A stretch of DNA of 64,000 nucleotides from Acetomicrobium thermoterrenum DSM 13490 (GTDB lineage: Bacteria > Synergistota > Synergistia > Synergistales > Acetomicrobiaceae): NCBI RefSeq assembly GCF_900107215.1, contig NZ_FNPD01000003.1:124001-188000 (forward strand). The letters run 5' to 3'. The position numbers were made by a program, and so were the translations under genes. Shown one piece after another: positions 16,186 through 24,380 of this stretch. The notes below the pieces were generated by a model. That model saw only the letters and a program-made list of their open reading frames with translations. It was not told the DNA's origin and did not search any database. Each line of letters begins with the position of its first letter. Position 1 is the first letter of the stretch.

Positions 16186-17321
16186 ATTTCCCTTTCCCTC
16201 GCACTTCTTGCTATCTTCATCAGACATTCGGCTAATTTAATTGAATCATGCCGGACTGCCCCTTCTTCAATCTTACATAGCTCATCCTCAATTAAGTATA
16301 TACCTATTTTCTTGAACTTCTCCCTTTCCTCGGGTGTTAACAACAACGGCATCGAACCTTGGGCAACATATTTTGATACAATTTCATGAGGTAAAGCCTT
16401 CGAATTGGCTACTACAAAGTCAGGAAAGCCTTTTAAAACTTTACTTATCCATCTCACATGGTCCCATACGGTAAACCCATCGGTTTCGCAGGGTTGAGTC
16501 ATGAGGTTGCAAACATAAACAACCGGCGTGGAAGAAGTTTTAACGGAATCGGCGACTTTTTCCACAAGGAGGTTGGGTATGACACTGGTAAAAAGACTGC
16601 CTGGCCCAAGAATTATAAGATCGGCATTTTCAATTGCCTTCAATGTCTCGGGCAGTGGCTTAACGTTTTTAGGCTCAAGCCAGATATCGTCCAGGTATTT
16701 GCCGTAATTTGTGATATTCAACTCACCCTCAATTCTCTCGCCGTTTTTAGTTTTTCCCACTAAAGTAACGCTTTCAGTGGTAACCGGGAGAACTTGCCCC
16801 CTTATAGCCAGCATATTATTCAATTCCTCAATTCCCTTTCTGAAGTCACCAGCTATTTCCGTCGCTGCAAGGAGAAGCAGGTTGCCCAAACTGTGGCCGG
16901 TTAATTCTCCGCGATCAAATCGAAAGTTAAGAAGCCTGTTTAAAGAACTATCATCTTCAGCAAGAGCTAAAAGGCAATTTCTGATATCACCCGGCGGCAA
17001 TACCCCCCACTCCTGGCGCAAGCGCCCAGAGCTGCCACCCTCATCGGTCACCGTTACGACAGCCGTTATATTTCTGGTAAAACATTTCAAACCCCTCAAC
17101 AAAGCAGCCAGCCCTGTTCCTCCGCCAATAGCGACCACGTAGGGCCCCATAGAAAGCCTCTGACGCGACGCGCGAAGATAGACATCCCTATATTTTTCTT
17201 TATTTTTTTCCCTGTCTTTTGCCATACCGTCGTTAGTGGGATCAGCTGCTTTCTTAGAAAATATATAAGCCACGGCTCCACCCAAAAATGCACCGGCAAA
17301 AAAACTAACCAGCGACGACAT
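16146..17321 (-). CDS. yvcK: YvcK/GlmR family UDP-GlcNAc-binding regulator, with N-terminal membrane segment
   Basis: A 391-residue protein. The CofD-like core has IGGGTGLAALLRGLK, VTVTDEGGSSGRLR, LPPGDIRNCLLAL, GHSLGNLLL and LGPGSLFTSVIPNLLV. In Bacillus it steers carbon between glycolysis/gluconeogenesis and wall precursor synthesis and binds UDP-GlcNAc. Here an extra N-terminal hydrophobic segment (about 3-22) would anchor it at the membrane, unlike Bacillus. It overlaps the rapZ end by 17 bases. Confidence 0.9.
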   Translation of the reverse strand: MSSLVSFFAGAFLGGAVAYIFSKKAADPTNDGMAKDREKNKEKYRDVYLRASRQRLSMGPYVVAIGGGTGLAALLRGLKCFTRNITAVVTVTDEGGSSGRLRQEWGVLPPGDIRNCLLALAEDDSSLNRLLNFRFDRGELTGHSLGNLLLLAATEIAGDFRKGIEELNNMLAIRGQVLPVTTESVTLVGKTKNGERIEGELNITNYGKYLDDIWLEPKNVKPLPETLKAIENADLIILGPGSLFTSVIPNLLVEKVADSVKTSSTPVVYVCNLMTQPCETDGFTVWDHVRWISKVLKGFPDFVVANSKALPHEIVSKYVAQGSMPLLLTPEEREKFKKIGIYLIEDELCKIEEGAVRHDSIKLAECLMKIARSAREREIWKESIQFSGMSG

Positions 17322-18276
17322 CGCTCACTTTCTCCTTATCCTTTTCTATATCCCGATGCCTGATAATACAATTTTCTCCATCGGCCGACAGCTCTTTGGC
17401 AAGCCATTCGGAATAGGCAACGGAACGATGCCTTCCCCCTGTACATCCTACAGCAATGTGCACCTGCGGTTTCCCTGTTTTTCGATATAAAGGAAGAATC
17501 AACTTTATCAAACGCAAAGATTCGTTGTAAAATTTCTCAGTTTCGCTGAAATTTAACAGATATTCCTGAACCTCGACGTCAACCCCGGTAAGATTACGAA
17601 GGGATGGGCAATAAAATGGATTTTCCAAGAATCTTACGTCAAAAACGTAATCACAGTCCGAAGGGATGCCATATTTATATCCAAAGGAAGTTATGATGAC
17701 CGATGGTTCCGCATCCATCATGCCCAATGATTTTAACAAGGCATCCTTTAACTCTTGAATATTTAAATTACTCGTGTCTATGACAACATCGGCCAACTCC
17801 CTTACGGGAGCCACCATGTTCCTCTCTTTCGAGATCATTACGCTCAAAGGCAGATCTTTGCCCAGAGGGTGCCTTCTTCTCGTCGTTTCATAACGCCTTA
17901 TTAATATTTCGTCGTTGGCATCCAAAAATATCACTTTAACTAAGGACACTTTGCTTTTGAGCGTCGTTATAACATCTTCAAAACCTTTAAGAAGGATGCC
18001 GCCCCTGACATCAATTACTGCAACTATACCATTATTGACGGCTGCCTCGTGAGTTTCAAGCATGTCTACCAATTGTGGCAGTATTGCCGGCGGAATATTA
18101 TCTATGGCATAAAAACCAATGTCTTCCAATATCTTCAAAGCGGTAGATTTACCACCGCCTGACATTCCTGTAATGATAATACACTTTGAGATGCCTTGCT
18201 TACCATGTTCCTCATCGTGGTTATTGCACGGTAGATCGATTTGCCTTTTATTATTGTTCCCGTCAATGTCGGACAT
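17305..18276 (-). CDS. rapZ: RapZ/YvcJ family nucleotide-binding protein
   Basis: A 323-residue P-loop protein. Walker A is GMSGGGKST (about 37-45), followed by LEDIGFYAIDNIPP, the DANDEILIRRYETTRRRHPL segment, and C-terminal VGCTGGRHRSVA typical of the C-terminal RapZ domain. In E. coli it directs GlmZ RNA decay; in most bacteria its target is unknown. The start ATG overlaps the end of the mogA-like gene by 14 bases; an unconserved tail of about 30 residues precedes the P-loop domain. Confidence 0.92.
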   Translation of the reverse strand: MSDIDGNNNKRQIDLPCNNHDEEHGKQGISKCIIITGMSGGGKSTALKILEDIGFYAIDNIPPAILPQLVDMLETHEAAVNNGIVAVIDVRGGILLKGFEDVITTLKSKVSLVKVIFLDANDEILIRRYETTRRRHPLGKDLPLSVMISKERNMVAPVRELADVVIDTSNLNIQELKDALLKSLGMMDAEPSVIITSFGYKYGIPSDCDYVFDVRFLENPFYCPSLRNLTGVDVEVQEYLLNFSETEKFYNESLRLIKLILPLYRKTGKPQVHIAVGCTGGRHRSVAYSEWLAKELSADGENCIIRHRDIEKDKEKVSDVVAG

Positions 18277-19057
18277 GCCTGTCTGTTAGCACCTCCACAG
18301 CGTGCCTTAAGGTAGGAGATACGGCGGAGAAGCATTCTGTAGCCCCTTTTTCACTCCCGGGAAGGGCAACTATAACGGTCTTTCCCCTCGTTACAGCCAT
18401 TCCCCTGCTCAAGATGGACATGGGATTGTTTAAAGATGTCGACCAACGCATATACTCGCCTATACCATAGATAATCTTGTCCGATATTTCTAAAATGGCC
18501 TCGGGAGTGACATCCCTTCGCGAGATACCAGTGCCCCCAGTTATCAAAATTAAATCGAGCCCTACATCATCACACCAATGCCGGACAACCCTCTGTATTT
18601 CGTCTATTTCGTCAGGTACTATATCGTAATTTTTTCTCACTGCACCTATGGATTGGGAAATCTCTTCAAGGGAGGGCGCTGATGTATCTATCAGCTCTCC
18701 TTTGCTTCTTCTGTCGCTGACTGTCAAAATCCCCAAGTTGATGGGAAACCACTCGTCATATTCCATAGATAGACGTAAAAATCCACCCTTGAATATCTCT
18801 GCTTCATTGTCACTATGCAACTTTAAGATAACCTCTCCGTTGTCAAAGGAAACGAGGTTTTCGCTGTCTTCGACCCCATGAGATAGTACCAACGTCAGAG
18901 CCGACTCGTTTAAGGGAAGCAAAGGCATGGGAGCAGTTATAAAAATCTTCTTTACCATCCCATCGACCATAGTCTCTCCCTTATTACCTACATGAAGATA
19001 TGCCATTGTAACGTCCTTTTCGCCATCATAAATTCTTATCAGTCTCTTCTTAATCAT
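18263..19057 (-). CDS. MogA/MoaB-type molybdopterin adenylyltransferase with extra N-terminal domain
   Basis: A 264-residue protein. Residues from about 107 onward match the MoCF-binding fold: LGILTVSDRRSKGELIDTSAP, ITGGTGISRRDVTPEA, SRGMAVTRGKTVIVALPGSEKGA. It should adenylylate molybdopterin before MoeA inserts metal. The first ~106 residues (IRIYDGEKDVTMAYLHVG, then APMPLLPL, LVLSHGV) have no counterpart in plain MogA or MoaB; I do not recognise the domain. Start ATG 19057 overlaps the moaC stop; ATG 19135 would lie deep in moaC and is rejected. Confidence 0.8.
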   Translation of the reverse strand: MIKKRLIRIYDGEKDVTMAYLHVGNKGETMVDGMVKKIFITAPMPLLPLNESALTLVLSHGVEDSENLVSFDNGEVILKLHSDNEAEIFKGGFLRLSMEYDEWFPINLGILTVSDRRSKGELIDTSAPSLEEISQSIGAVRKNYDIVPDEIDEIQRVVRHWCDDVGLDLILITGGTGISRRDVTPEAILEISDKIIYGIGEYMRWSTSLNNPMSILSRGMAVTRGKTVIVALPGSEKGATECFSAVSPTLRHAVEVLTDRHVRH

Positions 19058-19550
19058 CTTGTGCACTTTCCCTATCCTCCCAAAGGTAGTTGCCGCTTTT
19101 GCCGCCGCTTTTTTCGACCAAGCGTATTGCCTCAAAATGCATTCCCTTGTCTATTCCTTTGCACATGTCATATATGGTCAGAAGGGCTACGGAAACTGCC
19201 GTCAATGCCTCCATCTCTACGCCTGTAACTTCTCTGGCAGATACTTCAGAAGTTACCTTTATGCCATGGCGTAATTCATCCAATTCGCACCGAACCTTCA
19301 CATGATCCAGCCTTATGTTGTGGCACAGCGGAATTATCTCCCAAGTCTTTTTGGCAGCCATTATGCCTGCAAGTTCGGCGACCTTTAAAACATCGCCTTT
19401 TGGGACATCGCCCTTATCAACCATATTATATATTTTATCCGGCAAAATGATCCAACCGCAGGCTACAGCTCTTCTTGAAGTAAGATCTTTCGAACCAACA
19501 TCTACCATTACAGGATGGCCTGAATCGTCCAGATGCGTTCCAAAGCCCAT
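19050..19550 (-). CDS. moaC: Cyclic pyranopterin monophosphate synthase
   Basis: A 166-residue MoaC that, with MoaA, converts GTP to cyclic pyranopterin monophosphate. Diagnostic: MVDVGSKDLTSRRAVACG, AGIMAAKKTWEIIPLCHNI and VEMEALTAVSVALLTIYDMCK. The ATG follows GGGAGG at 7 bases and lies 3 bases after the moaA stop. Confidence 0.96.
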   Translation of the reverse strand: MGFGTHLDDSGHPVMVDVGSKDLTSRRAVACGWIILPDKIYNMVDKGDVPKGDVLKVAELAGIMAAKKTWEIIPLCHNIRLDHVKVRCELDELRHGIKVTSEVSAREVTGVEMEALTAVSVALLTIYDMCKGIDKGMHFEAIRLVEKSGGKSGNYLWEDRESAQDD

Positions 19551-19553
19551 CGT

Positions 19554-20528
19554 TTAACCTCCTATTTGGGACATATGACTGTCTCCGGGGGCCAACTTTT
19601 TCCAATTCGCGGGTTTTTCCCAGGCAGCCGTCAATATCCTGCGTTTTACTTCCTCTAAATCTCCCTTTCTTAATGGTGAGAGTAAATCGAATCCGCCGGC
19701 AGCGAAGAGACAGTTTTTCATCTCCCCTGTCGCGGTAACGCGCAATCGGTTGCAGCTATCGCAAAAATGATGGGTTACCGCGGCTATTATCCCTATTTTC
19801 TGCCCGGTCTTCGAATTAACGTAATATTTTGCCGGACCATCGGTTGCCGAAGGAGTTTCTTCCGCCATCTTCCAATCTCCGGATGAAAAAAGGAAATTTT
19901 CTATAGTGGAAGCGGAAATAAAGGAATCTCTAGACCACAATCCTTCATCGAGGGGCATGAATTCTATAAACCTCAAGGTAGCTCCAATCTTTTTGGCAAA
20001 ATCGGCCAAGGACATTGCTTCCTCTTCGTTGAAGCCTTTTATCAAAACGACATTGATCTTTAAAGGCAATTTCAAACAGCTCCATAGCGTTATCCCTTCA
20101 ATTACTTCGCTCAAATTCCCGATCCTTGTTATGAACCTGAACTTTTCGGCATCGAGGGTATCCAGACTTACGTTAAGCCTTATTCCCAGATCTTTTATTT
20201 CATCTATATATTTTGAGAGCAAAGAAGCATTAGTCGTTACTGCAAGCTCCAGCGCAGGAAAAGATTGGCGCAAGGTTTGCAATAATTGCGCAAAATCCTT
20301 TCTTACGAAAGGCTCGCCTCCCGTTAGCCTGACTTTTTTGACTCCAAGCTCCATGAAAAGTCTGATTAACAATCGTATCTCTTCATACGTCATTATTTTA
20401 TCATGGGGTATCCACTCTACCCCTTCTTCAGGCATACAATACCGACAGCGATAGTTGCATCTGTCGGTGACAGATATGCGCACGTAGTTCAGTTTTCTTC
20501 CCAACCTATCTATGAGCTTCAGGGCCAA
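19554..20528 (-). CDS. moaA: GTP 3',8-cyclase (radical SAM)
   Basis: A 324-residue MoaA. First cluster CNYRCRYC (about 27-34), LTGGEPFVRKD, TTNASLL, and a C-terminal second cluster beginning CDSCNRLRVTATGEMKNCLF. The usual C-terminal double glycine is present (QIGG), which MoaA needs to work. Start TTG at 20528 follows GGGGGG and overlaps the moeA-PBP end. Confidence 0.95.
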   Translation of the reverse strand: MALKLIDRLGRKLNYVRISVTDRCNYRCRYCMPEEGVEWIPHDKIMTYEEIRLLIRLFMELGVKKVRLTGGEPFVRKDFAQLLQTLRQSFPALELAVTTNASLLSKYIDEIKDLGIRLNVSLDTLDAEKFRFITRIGNLSEVIEGITLWSCLKLPLKINVVLIKGFNEEEAMSLADFAKKIGATLRFIEFMPLDEGLWSRDSFISASTIENFLFSSGDWKMAEETPSATDGPAKYYVNSKTGQKIGIIAAVTHHFCDSCNRLRVTATGEMKNCLFAAGGFDLLSPLRKGDLEEVKRRILTAAWEKPANWKKLAPGDSHMSQIGG

Positions 20529-22423
20529 CGGTATCCCCCCATTCTCTTAACCTTTTCTATAAATTTAGAATCGCTGACGGAATCGATGAGCGCCTCAATG
20601 CCGGGATGCGTCAATTCCTCTTCAGGAATTACAAGCTCGTAAGGTTCTTCGGTTATCGGAATAAAGTCCAAACCTAGAGCATCGGCAGCAAATTTTATGC
20701 CAAGCGCGACATCGGCCATTCCCCAGGCTACCCTACAGGAAGCATCGAGATGGGTCATCGTTTGATCCTCGTAGCCTTTGACGGAAGCACTCTCGATTCC
20801 CTCTTCCCTCAAGAGCGAATCGAGCAACACTCTGGTACCTGCACCCGGCTGTCTATTGACGATGCGCACATCGCCACGTGCCAAATCTTGGATGGAACTT
20901 ATCTTCTTCGGGTTTCCCCTTTTTACTATAAATCCCTGCTGACGATAGAAAAGCAAAAAACGCTTCCATTTATCGCTTATAGGCTTAAAACTTGCTATAT
21001 AGGTATCGTTGTATGACATATCTTTCGGATCCAGAAGGTGTGCTGCCGAAAGGTGGGCTTCTCCTCTGGCTAATGCTGCCAATCCGCCCAAGCTTCCGAC
21101 AGACCTAATTACCAAATCAGCACCTCTTTTTCTAACAAACGAGACCAACTGGGCCACTGCCGGGTCATCGGAGCCTTGAAATAAAACGCGCTTTTCCCAC
21201 AGGACCTCCTTTGTTAACCTGACTTCTATTTCCTTGCCTTTAGGACATTCATAGATCTTTGGAGGTATTAAAGCAAAACCATCCGAATCAGCTGTCGCTC
21301 TCATGGAACTTGATCCTCCGGAAATAGGCCACGCGTACTTTTTGTCCCTTAGCCTGACAACCTTCACTCTCAGCCATTCGCTTATCCCCTGTGGCGATGA
21401 ATGAGATATAAGAAGAGGCAGACTTAACTTATCCCTTACCCTAATAGCTTCATCCAGAATTTTATTCTCGTCAAAATTTCCCTTCATTAACAATTGCAAC
21501 AAAGGATAGACGACGCTCCAGGCAACAACCATTGTTGACATCGGAAATCCCGGCATTCCCACCACAGGTTTGTCTTTTACTGTACCAAGCAATGCTGGTC
21601 TTCCGGGTCGCATTAAAACCCAATGAAAGATAAGCTGCCCTTCCCGCTCTATTACATTTGCTGTGAAATCCCTCTTCCCTTTGGCTGAACCGGCGCCAAT
21701 AAGGACCAAATCATATTTGTCTACGGCATCCGCCAAAACTTCCTTCAATTTTTCCGGGTCATCTTTTACGTGAGGGCCAACGACGAAGGGGATTTTCCAT
21801 TGTTCAAACATTCCCTCGAGCATTATCGAGTTGCTTTCCATGACTTTACCGGGGGGCAAGCCAGCGGGGCTTTCCTCGGGTTTCCTTGGAACGATCTCGT
21901 CACCCGTTGGAATAAATATTGCCTTGGGCTTGGAAAGCAAGGGCAATTCTCGTAATCCCACGGCATAAAATAGGGCCATTAAATTAGGATCTACTTCATC
22001 GCCAAAATGGGCCACAATTTGTCCTTTTACTATATCCTCGCCAATGGGCCTGAGATTCGCGCCAGGCGGAACAGATATATATACATATAGGTTATCATTT
22101 TTTAAAGATGTATCCTCCACCATCACAACCGAATCATATTGAGGCGGAACGAAAGCGCCTGTGTTTACCCATTGGTATTTTTCGGTATTTAACACTACAG
22201 GCGTGGCCGCAGTAGCCCTGGCCGTGGAGTTCGAAGAGACAGCATATCCATCTACGGCTGATGCCGGATAGTGGGGCACATTGACAGGAGACGCTATATC
22301 CTCGGCGAGCAATCCCCCAAGAGATTCCGACAAGGGGACATTTTTGACTAGAGGATCCCGATTACCCCAATGTGCTTTTAATAATTCCCAGGCTTCTTTT
22401 AAGGATATATGTTCTCTCACCAT
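20519..22423 (-). CDS. MoeA molybdenum transferase fused to a substrate-binding (PBP-like) domain
   Basis: A 634-residue fusion. N-terminal ~400 residues are MoeA: PHYPASAVDGYAV, VMVEDTS, PTGDEIVP, SNSIML, GAGSAKGKRDFT, GMPGFPMS. Residues about 415-634 resemble the periplasmic-binding fold often joined to MoeA in archaea and some anaerobes (VRKRGADLVIRSVGSLGGLAALARGEAHLSAAH, NRQPGAGTRVLLD). That domain has no signal peptide, so it is cytoplasmic and may sense metal or cofactor. Overlaps both neighbours by a few bases. Confidence 0.88.
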   Translation of the reverse strand: MVREHISLKEAWELLKAHWGNRDPLVKNVPLSESLGGLLAEDIASPVNVPHYPASAVDGYAVSSNSTARATAATPVVLNTEKYQWVNTGAFVPPQYDSVVMVEDTSLKNDNLYVYISVPPGANLRPIGEDIVKGQIVAHFGDEVDPNLMALFYAVGLRELPLLSKPKAIFIPTGDEIVPRKPEESPAGLPPGKVMESNSIMLEGMFEQWKIPFVVGPHVKDDPEKLKEVLADAVDKYDLVLIGAGSAKGKRDFTANVIEREGQLIFHWVLMRPGRPALLGTVKDKPVVGMPGFPMSTMVVAWSVVYPLLQLLMKGNFDENKILDEAIRVRDKLSLPLLISHSSPQGISEWLRVKVVRLRDKKYAWPISGGSSSMRATADSDGFALIPPKIYECPKGKEIEVRLTKEVLWEKRVLFQGSDDPAVAQLVSFVRKRGADLVIRSVGSLGGLAALARGEAHLSAAHLLDPKDMSYNDTYIASFKPISDKWKRFLLFYRQQGFIVKRGNPKKISSIQDLARGDVRIVNRQPGAGTRVLLDSLLREEGIESASVKGYEDQTMTHLDASCRVAWGMADVALGIKFAADALGLDFIPITEEPYELVIPEEELTHPGIEALIDSVSDSKFIEKVKRMGGYRWP

Positions 22424-23661
22424 AGAATAACTTCTATCTCCTCTCCCTTTCTAGCCGTCTCTCTACTGACGGGCAAGACAGCGAGTCCTGCTGTCCTTTT
22501 CAAGGCAGATATGTAGCCCGATTTAGAATTCACAGGTACAACGCCATCGAATTTTAATGAAACAGGAATATACTCCTCCACTCCACTTCTACTAATGAAA
22601 TCATCGAGACATATAAGTTTGATTATTTTAAAGTTTTTCTCATAAAGGCGCGCTCCCCCGATCATCATATCAAGCAATGGAAGCAATACAACCCTGGCGA
22701 CGACTGAGCAGGACAAGGGATGTCCCGGCAGAGAGAGGACTAATTTTGATGATCCTTCTTGATTAATGCCTCCAATAAGGGTGGGCTTGCCAGGCTTCAT
22801 GTTGATGCCTCTCACGATTAAACCGGGGTCTCCCAGGTTTTGGATTACGTCATAGCAAAAATCTCTACTCGAAACGGAGGACCCACCGCTCAAGATAATA
22901 ACGTCAAAATTCTCTAAAGAATTTTCAACAGATTCCTTGAGACGATGGAAATCGTCGGGAACTATCCCTAAAAAACGAGAATGGAATCCGTAATGCTTTA
23001 ACAAAAGATGAAGCATTACACCATTGACATCTCTTACACATCCAGGGGGGAGTGGTTTTGTAGATATATCAACGACTTCATCACCTGTACTGAGGATCCC
23101 AATTTCAAGATCAATTACATCGATCTGTCTAACACCTAAACCACAGGCGGCCGGGATATTCTTAAAATCGAGAATGTCTCCAACTTCGGCTATAACATCA
23201 TTTGTTGCTATCTCTTCTCCCTGGAAAATGACGTTTTCTCCAGGCGTTACGCTTTTTCTTACCTCGATCCATGGGCCACTTTCTTCGGTGTCCTCCAGCA
23301 TCACCACAGCATCACCATTGCAGGGCAAAATACCACCCGTAAAAATTTGCATTGCACCTTCTTGAGGCAACGGCTCCTCAGCCACTCCCCCCATAGGAAC
23401 AATGCCACACTTTCTCAAAAAAACAGGCGAAGAGGGCGATGCACCAATAACATCGGTACTTCTAACGGCATATCCGTCGCGGAGGCTCCTGGGAAAAGGA
23501 GGATGTGGTTCTGGAGCTTTCAGGTCTTCCCCCAAACGCAATCCACAGGCGTTTTCGATGTCCACTCTCCTTGTCTTCACTTTGAAGGGAAAGCTTAAGC
23601 TATCGCATACAAGCTTGAGCGCCTCGGATCTTTCCAGCAATTCTTCCACAAAACCCGACAT
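22417..23661 (-). CDS. moeA: Molybdopterin molybdenumtransferase MoeA (single-domain paralogue)
   Basis: A 414-residue MoeA: PFPRSLRDGYAV, VVMLEDTEE, LSTGDEVV, DVNGVML, LSGGSSVSSRDFCYD, LPGHPLS and the small C-terminal domain ending EEIEVILW-like. It inserts molybdate or tungstate into adenylylated molybdopterin. Two MoeA paralogues side by side, one with a PBP domain, are often seen in organisms using both Mo and W. Its start follows the SPOR gene by 33 bases. Confidence 0.9.
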   Translation of the reverse strand: MSGFVEELLERSEALKLVCDSLSFPFKVKTRRVDIENACGLRLGEDLKAPEPHPPFPRSLRDGYAVRSTDVIGASPSSPVFLRKCGIVPMGGVAEEPLPQEGAMQIFTGGILPCNGDAVVMLEDTEESGPWIEVRKSVTPGENVIFQGEEIATNDVIAEVGDILDFKNIPAACGLGVRQIDVIDLEIGILSTGDEVVDISTKPLPPGCVRDVNGVMLHLLLKHYGFHSRFLGIVPDDFHRLKESVENSLENFDVIILSGGSSVSSRDFCYDVIQNLGDPGLIVRGINMKPGKPTLIGGINQEGSSKLVLSLPGHPLSCSVVARVVLLPLLDMMIGGARLYEKNFKIIKLICLDDFISRSGVEEYIPVSLKFDGVVPVNSKSGYISALKRTAGLAVLPVSRETARKGEEIEVILW

Positions 23662-23694
23662 GATATCTTCCTTTTGTATTCTAATGTTTGTATT

Positions 23695-24348
23695 CTAATA
23701 TTTTACTATTAACGTAGGCAGATTCATGGCTTTAAGGTTCCTTTCCAGTTCCTTTGCATCAGAATTATCTTTGCCTGCGTAAACTTGTACTCTATAGTAT
23801 CGTTTACCGTTTACAACGGCTTCCGTTATGCGCACTTTATTTTGATATCCCGATGTTTCAAGTTTGTTTTTGACGTCTTCCGCTCTCCATTTTTCGGAAA
23901 ATGAACCTACCTGAACTCCCCAACCGCCCTCGGAAATTTGACGATCCGATGGCTGAGATGTTTGAGATTGAGATGGCTGCTGTTTTGCAACTGTTTTTTG
24001 AGATTCTTGTACCGAGGCAGTGGAGCTATCGGTAGACGCTTTGGAAGAAGGGGTAGCAATAACGTTATTTTCAGGTCTTAAAGAAGGATCTTCTATAGGC
24101 ATAGAAGGCTTAGCTACTTTAGAAGCAGTAGAAACTTGGGGTTTCTCCTCGGACTTAGGGGTTGCAGGTTGAGCTATGACGTTGGGAGCTGTCGCTTGTT
24201 CCGACAACGTTTTTACAGGAGCGAAGAAAAACATCTTTATGCCGAGATATAAGAGCCCAATAGCCACCAACCCGATGAGAGGAACCATTATTTGGCCAAA
24301 AGAAAAAGTGCTCTGCTTTTTCTCCTTTTGCCTGTCTCTTTTCATCAT
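23695..24348 (-). CDS. SPOR-domain membrane protein
   Basis: A 217-residue bitopic protein: basic cytoplasmic N-terminus, one membrane helix (about 19-39), a low-complexity Ser/Thr/Pro/Gln linker (about 45-140) and a C-terminal SPOR domain (about 144-217, GGWGVQVGSFSEKWRAEDVKN..VRVQVYAGKDN..LERNLKAMNLPTLIV). SPOR domains bind glycan strands stripped of stem peptides at the septum, as in FtsN and DedD, so a division role is likely. Lies four genes from ftsA. Confidence 0.85.
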   Translation of the reverse strand: MMKRDRQKEKKQSTFSFGQIMVPLIGLVAIGLLYLGIKMFFFAPVKTLSEQATAPNVIAQPATPKSEEKPQVSTASKVAKPSMPIEDPSLRPENNVIATPSSKASTDSSTASVQESQKTVAKQQPSQSQTSQPSDRQISEGGWGVQVGSFSEKWRAEDVKNKLETSGYQNKVRITEAVVNGKRYYRVQVYAGKDNSDAKELERNLKAMNLPTLIVKY

Positions 24349-24380
24349 TTCACTGTCACTCCTTTACATGGACTGTCGTC

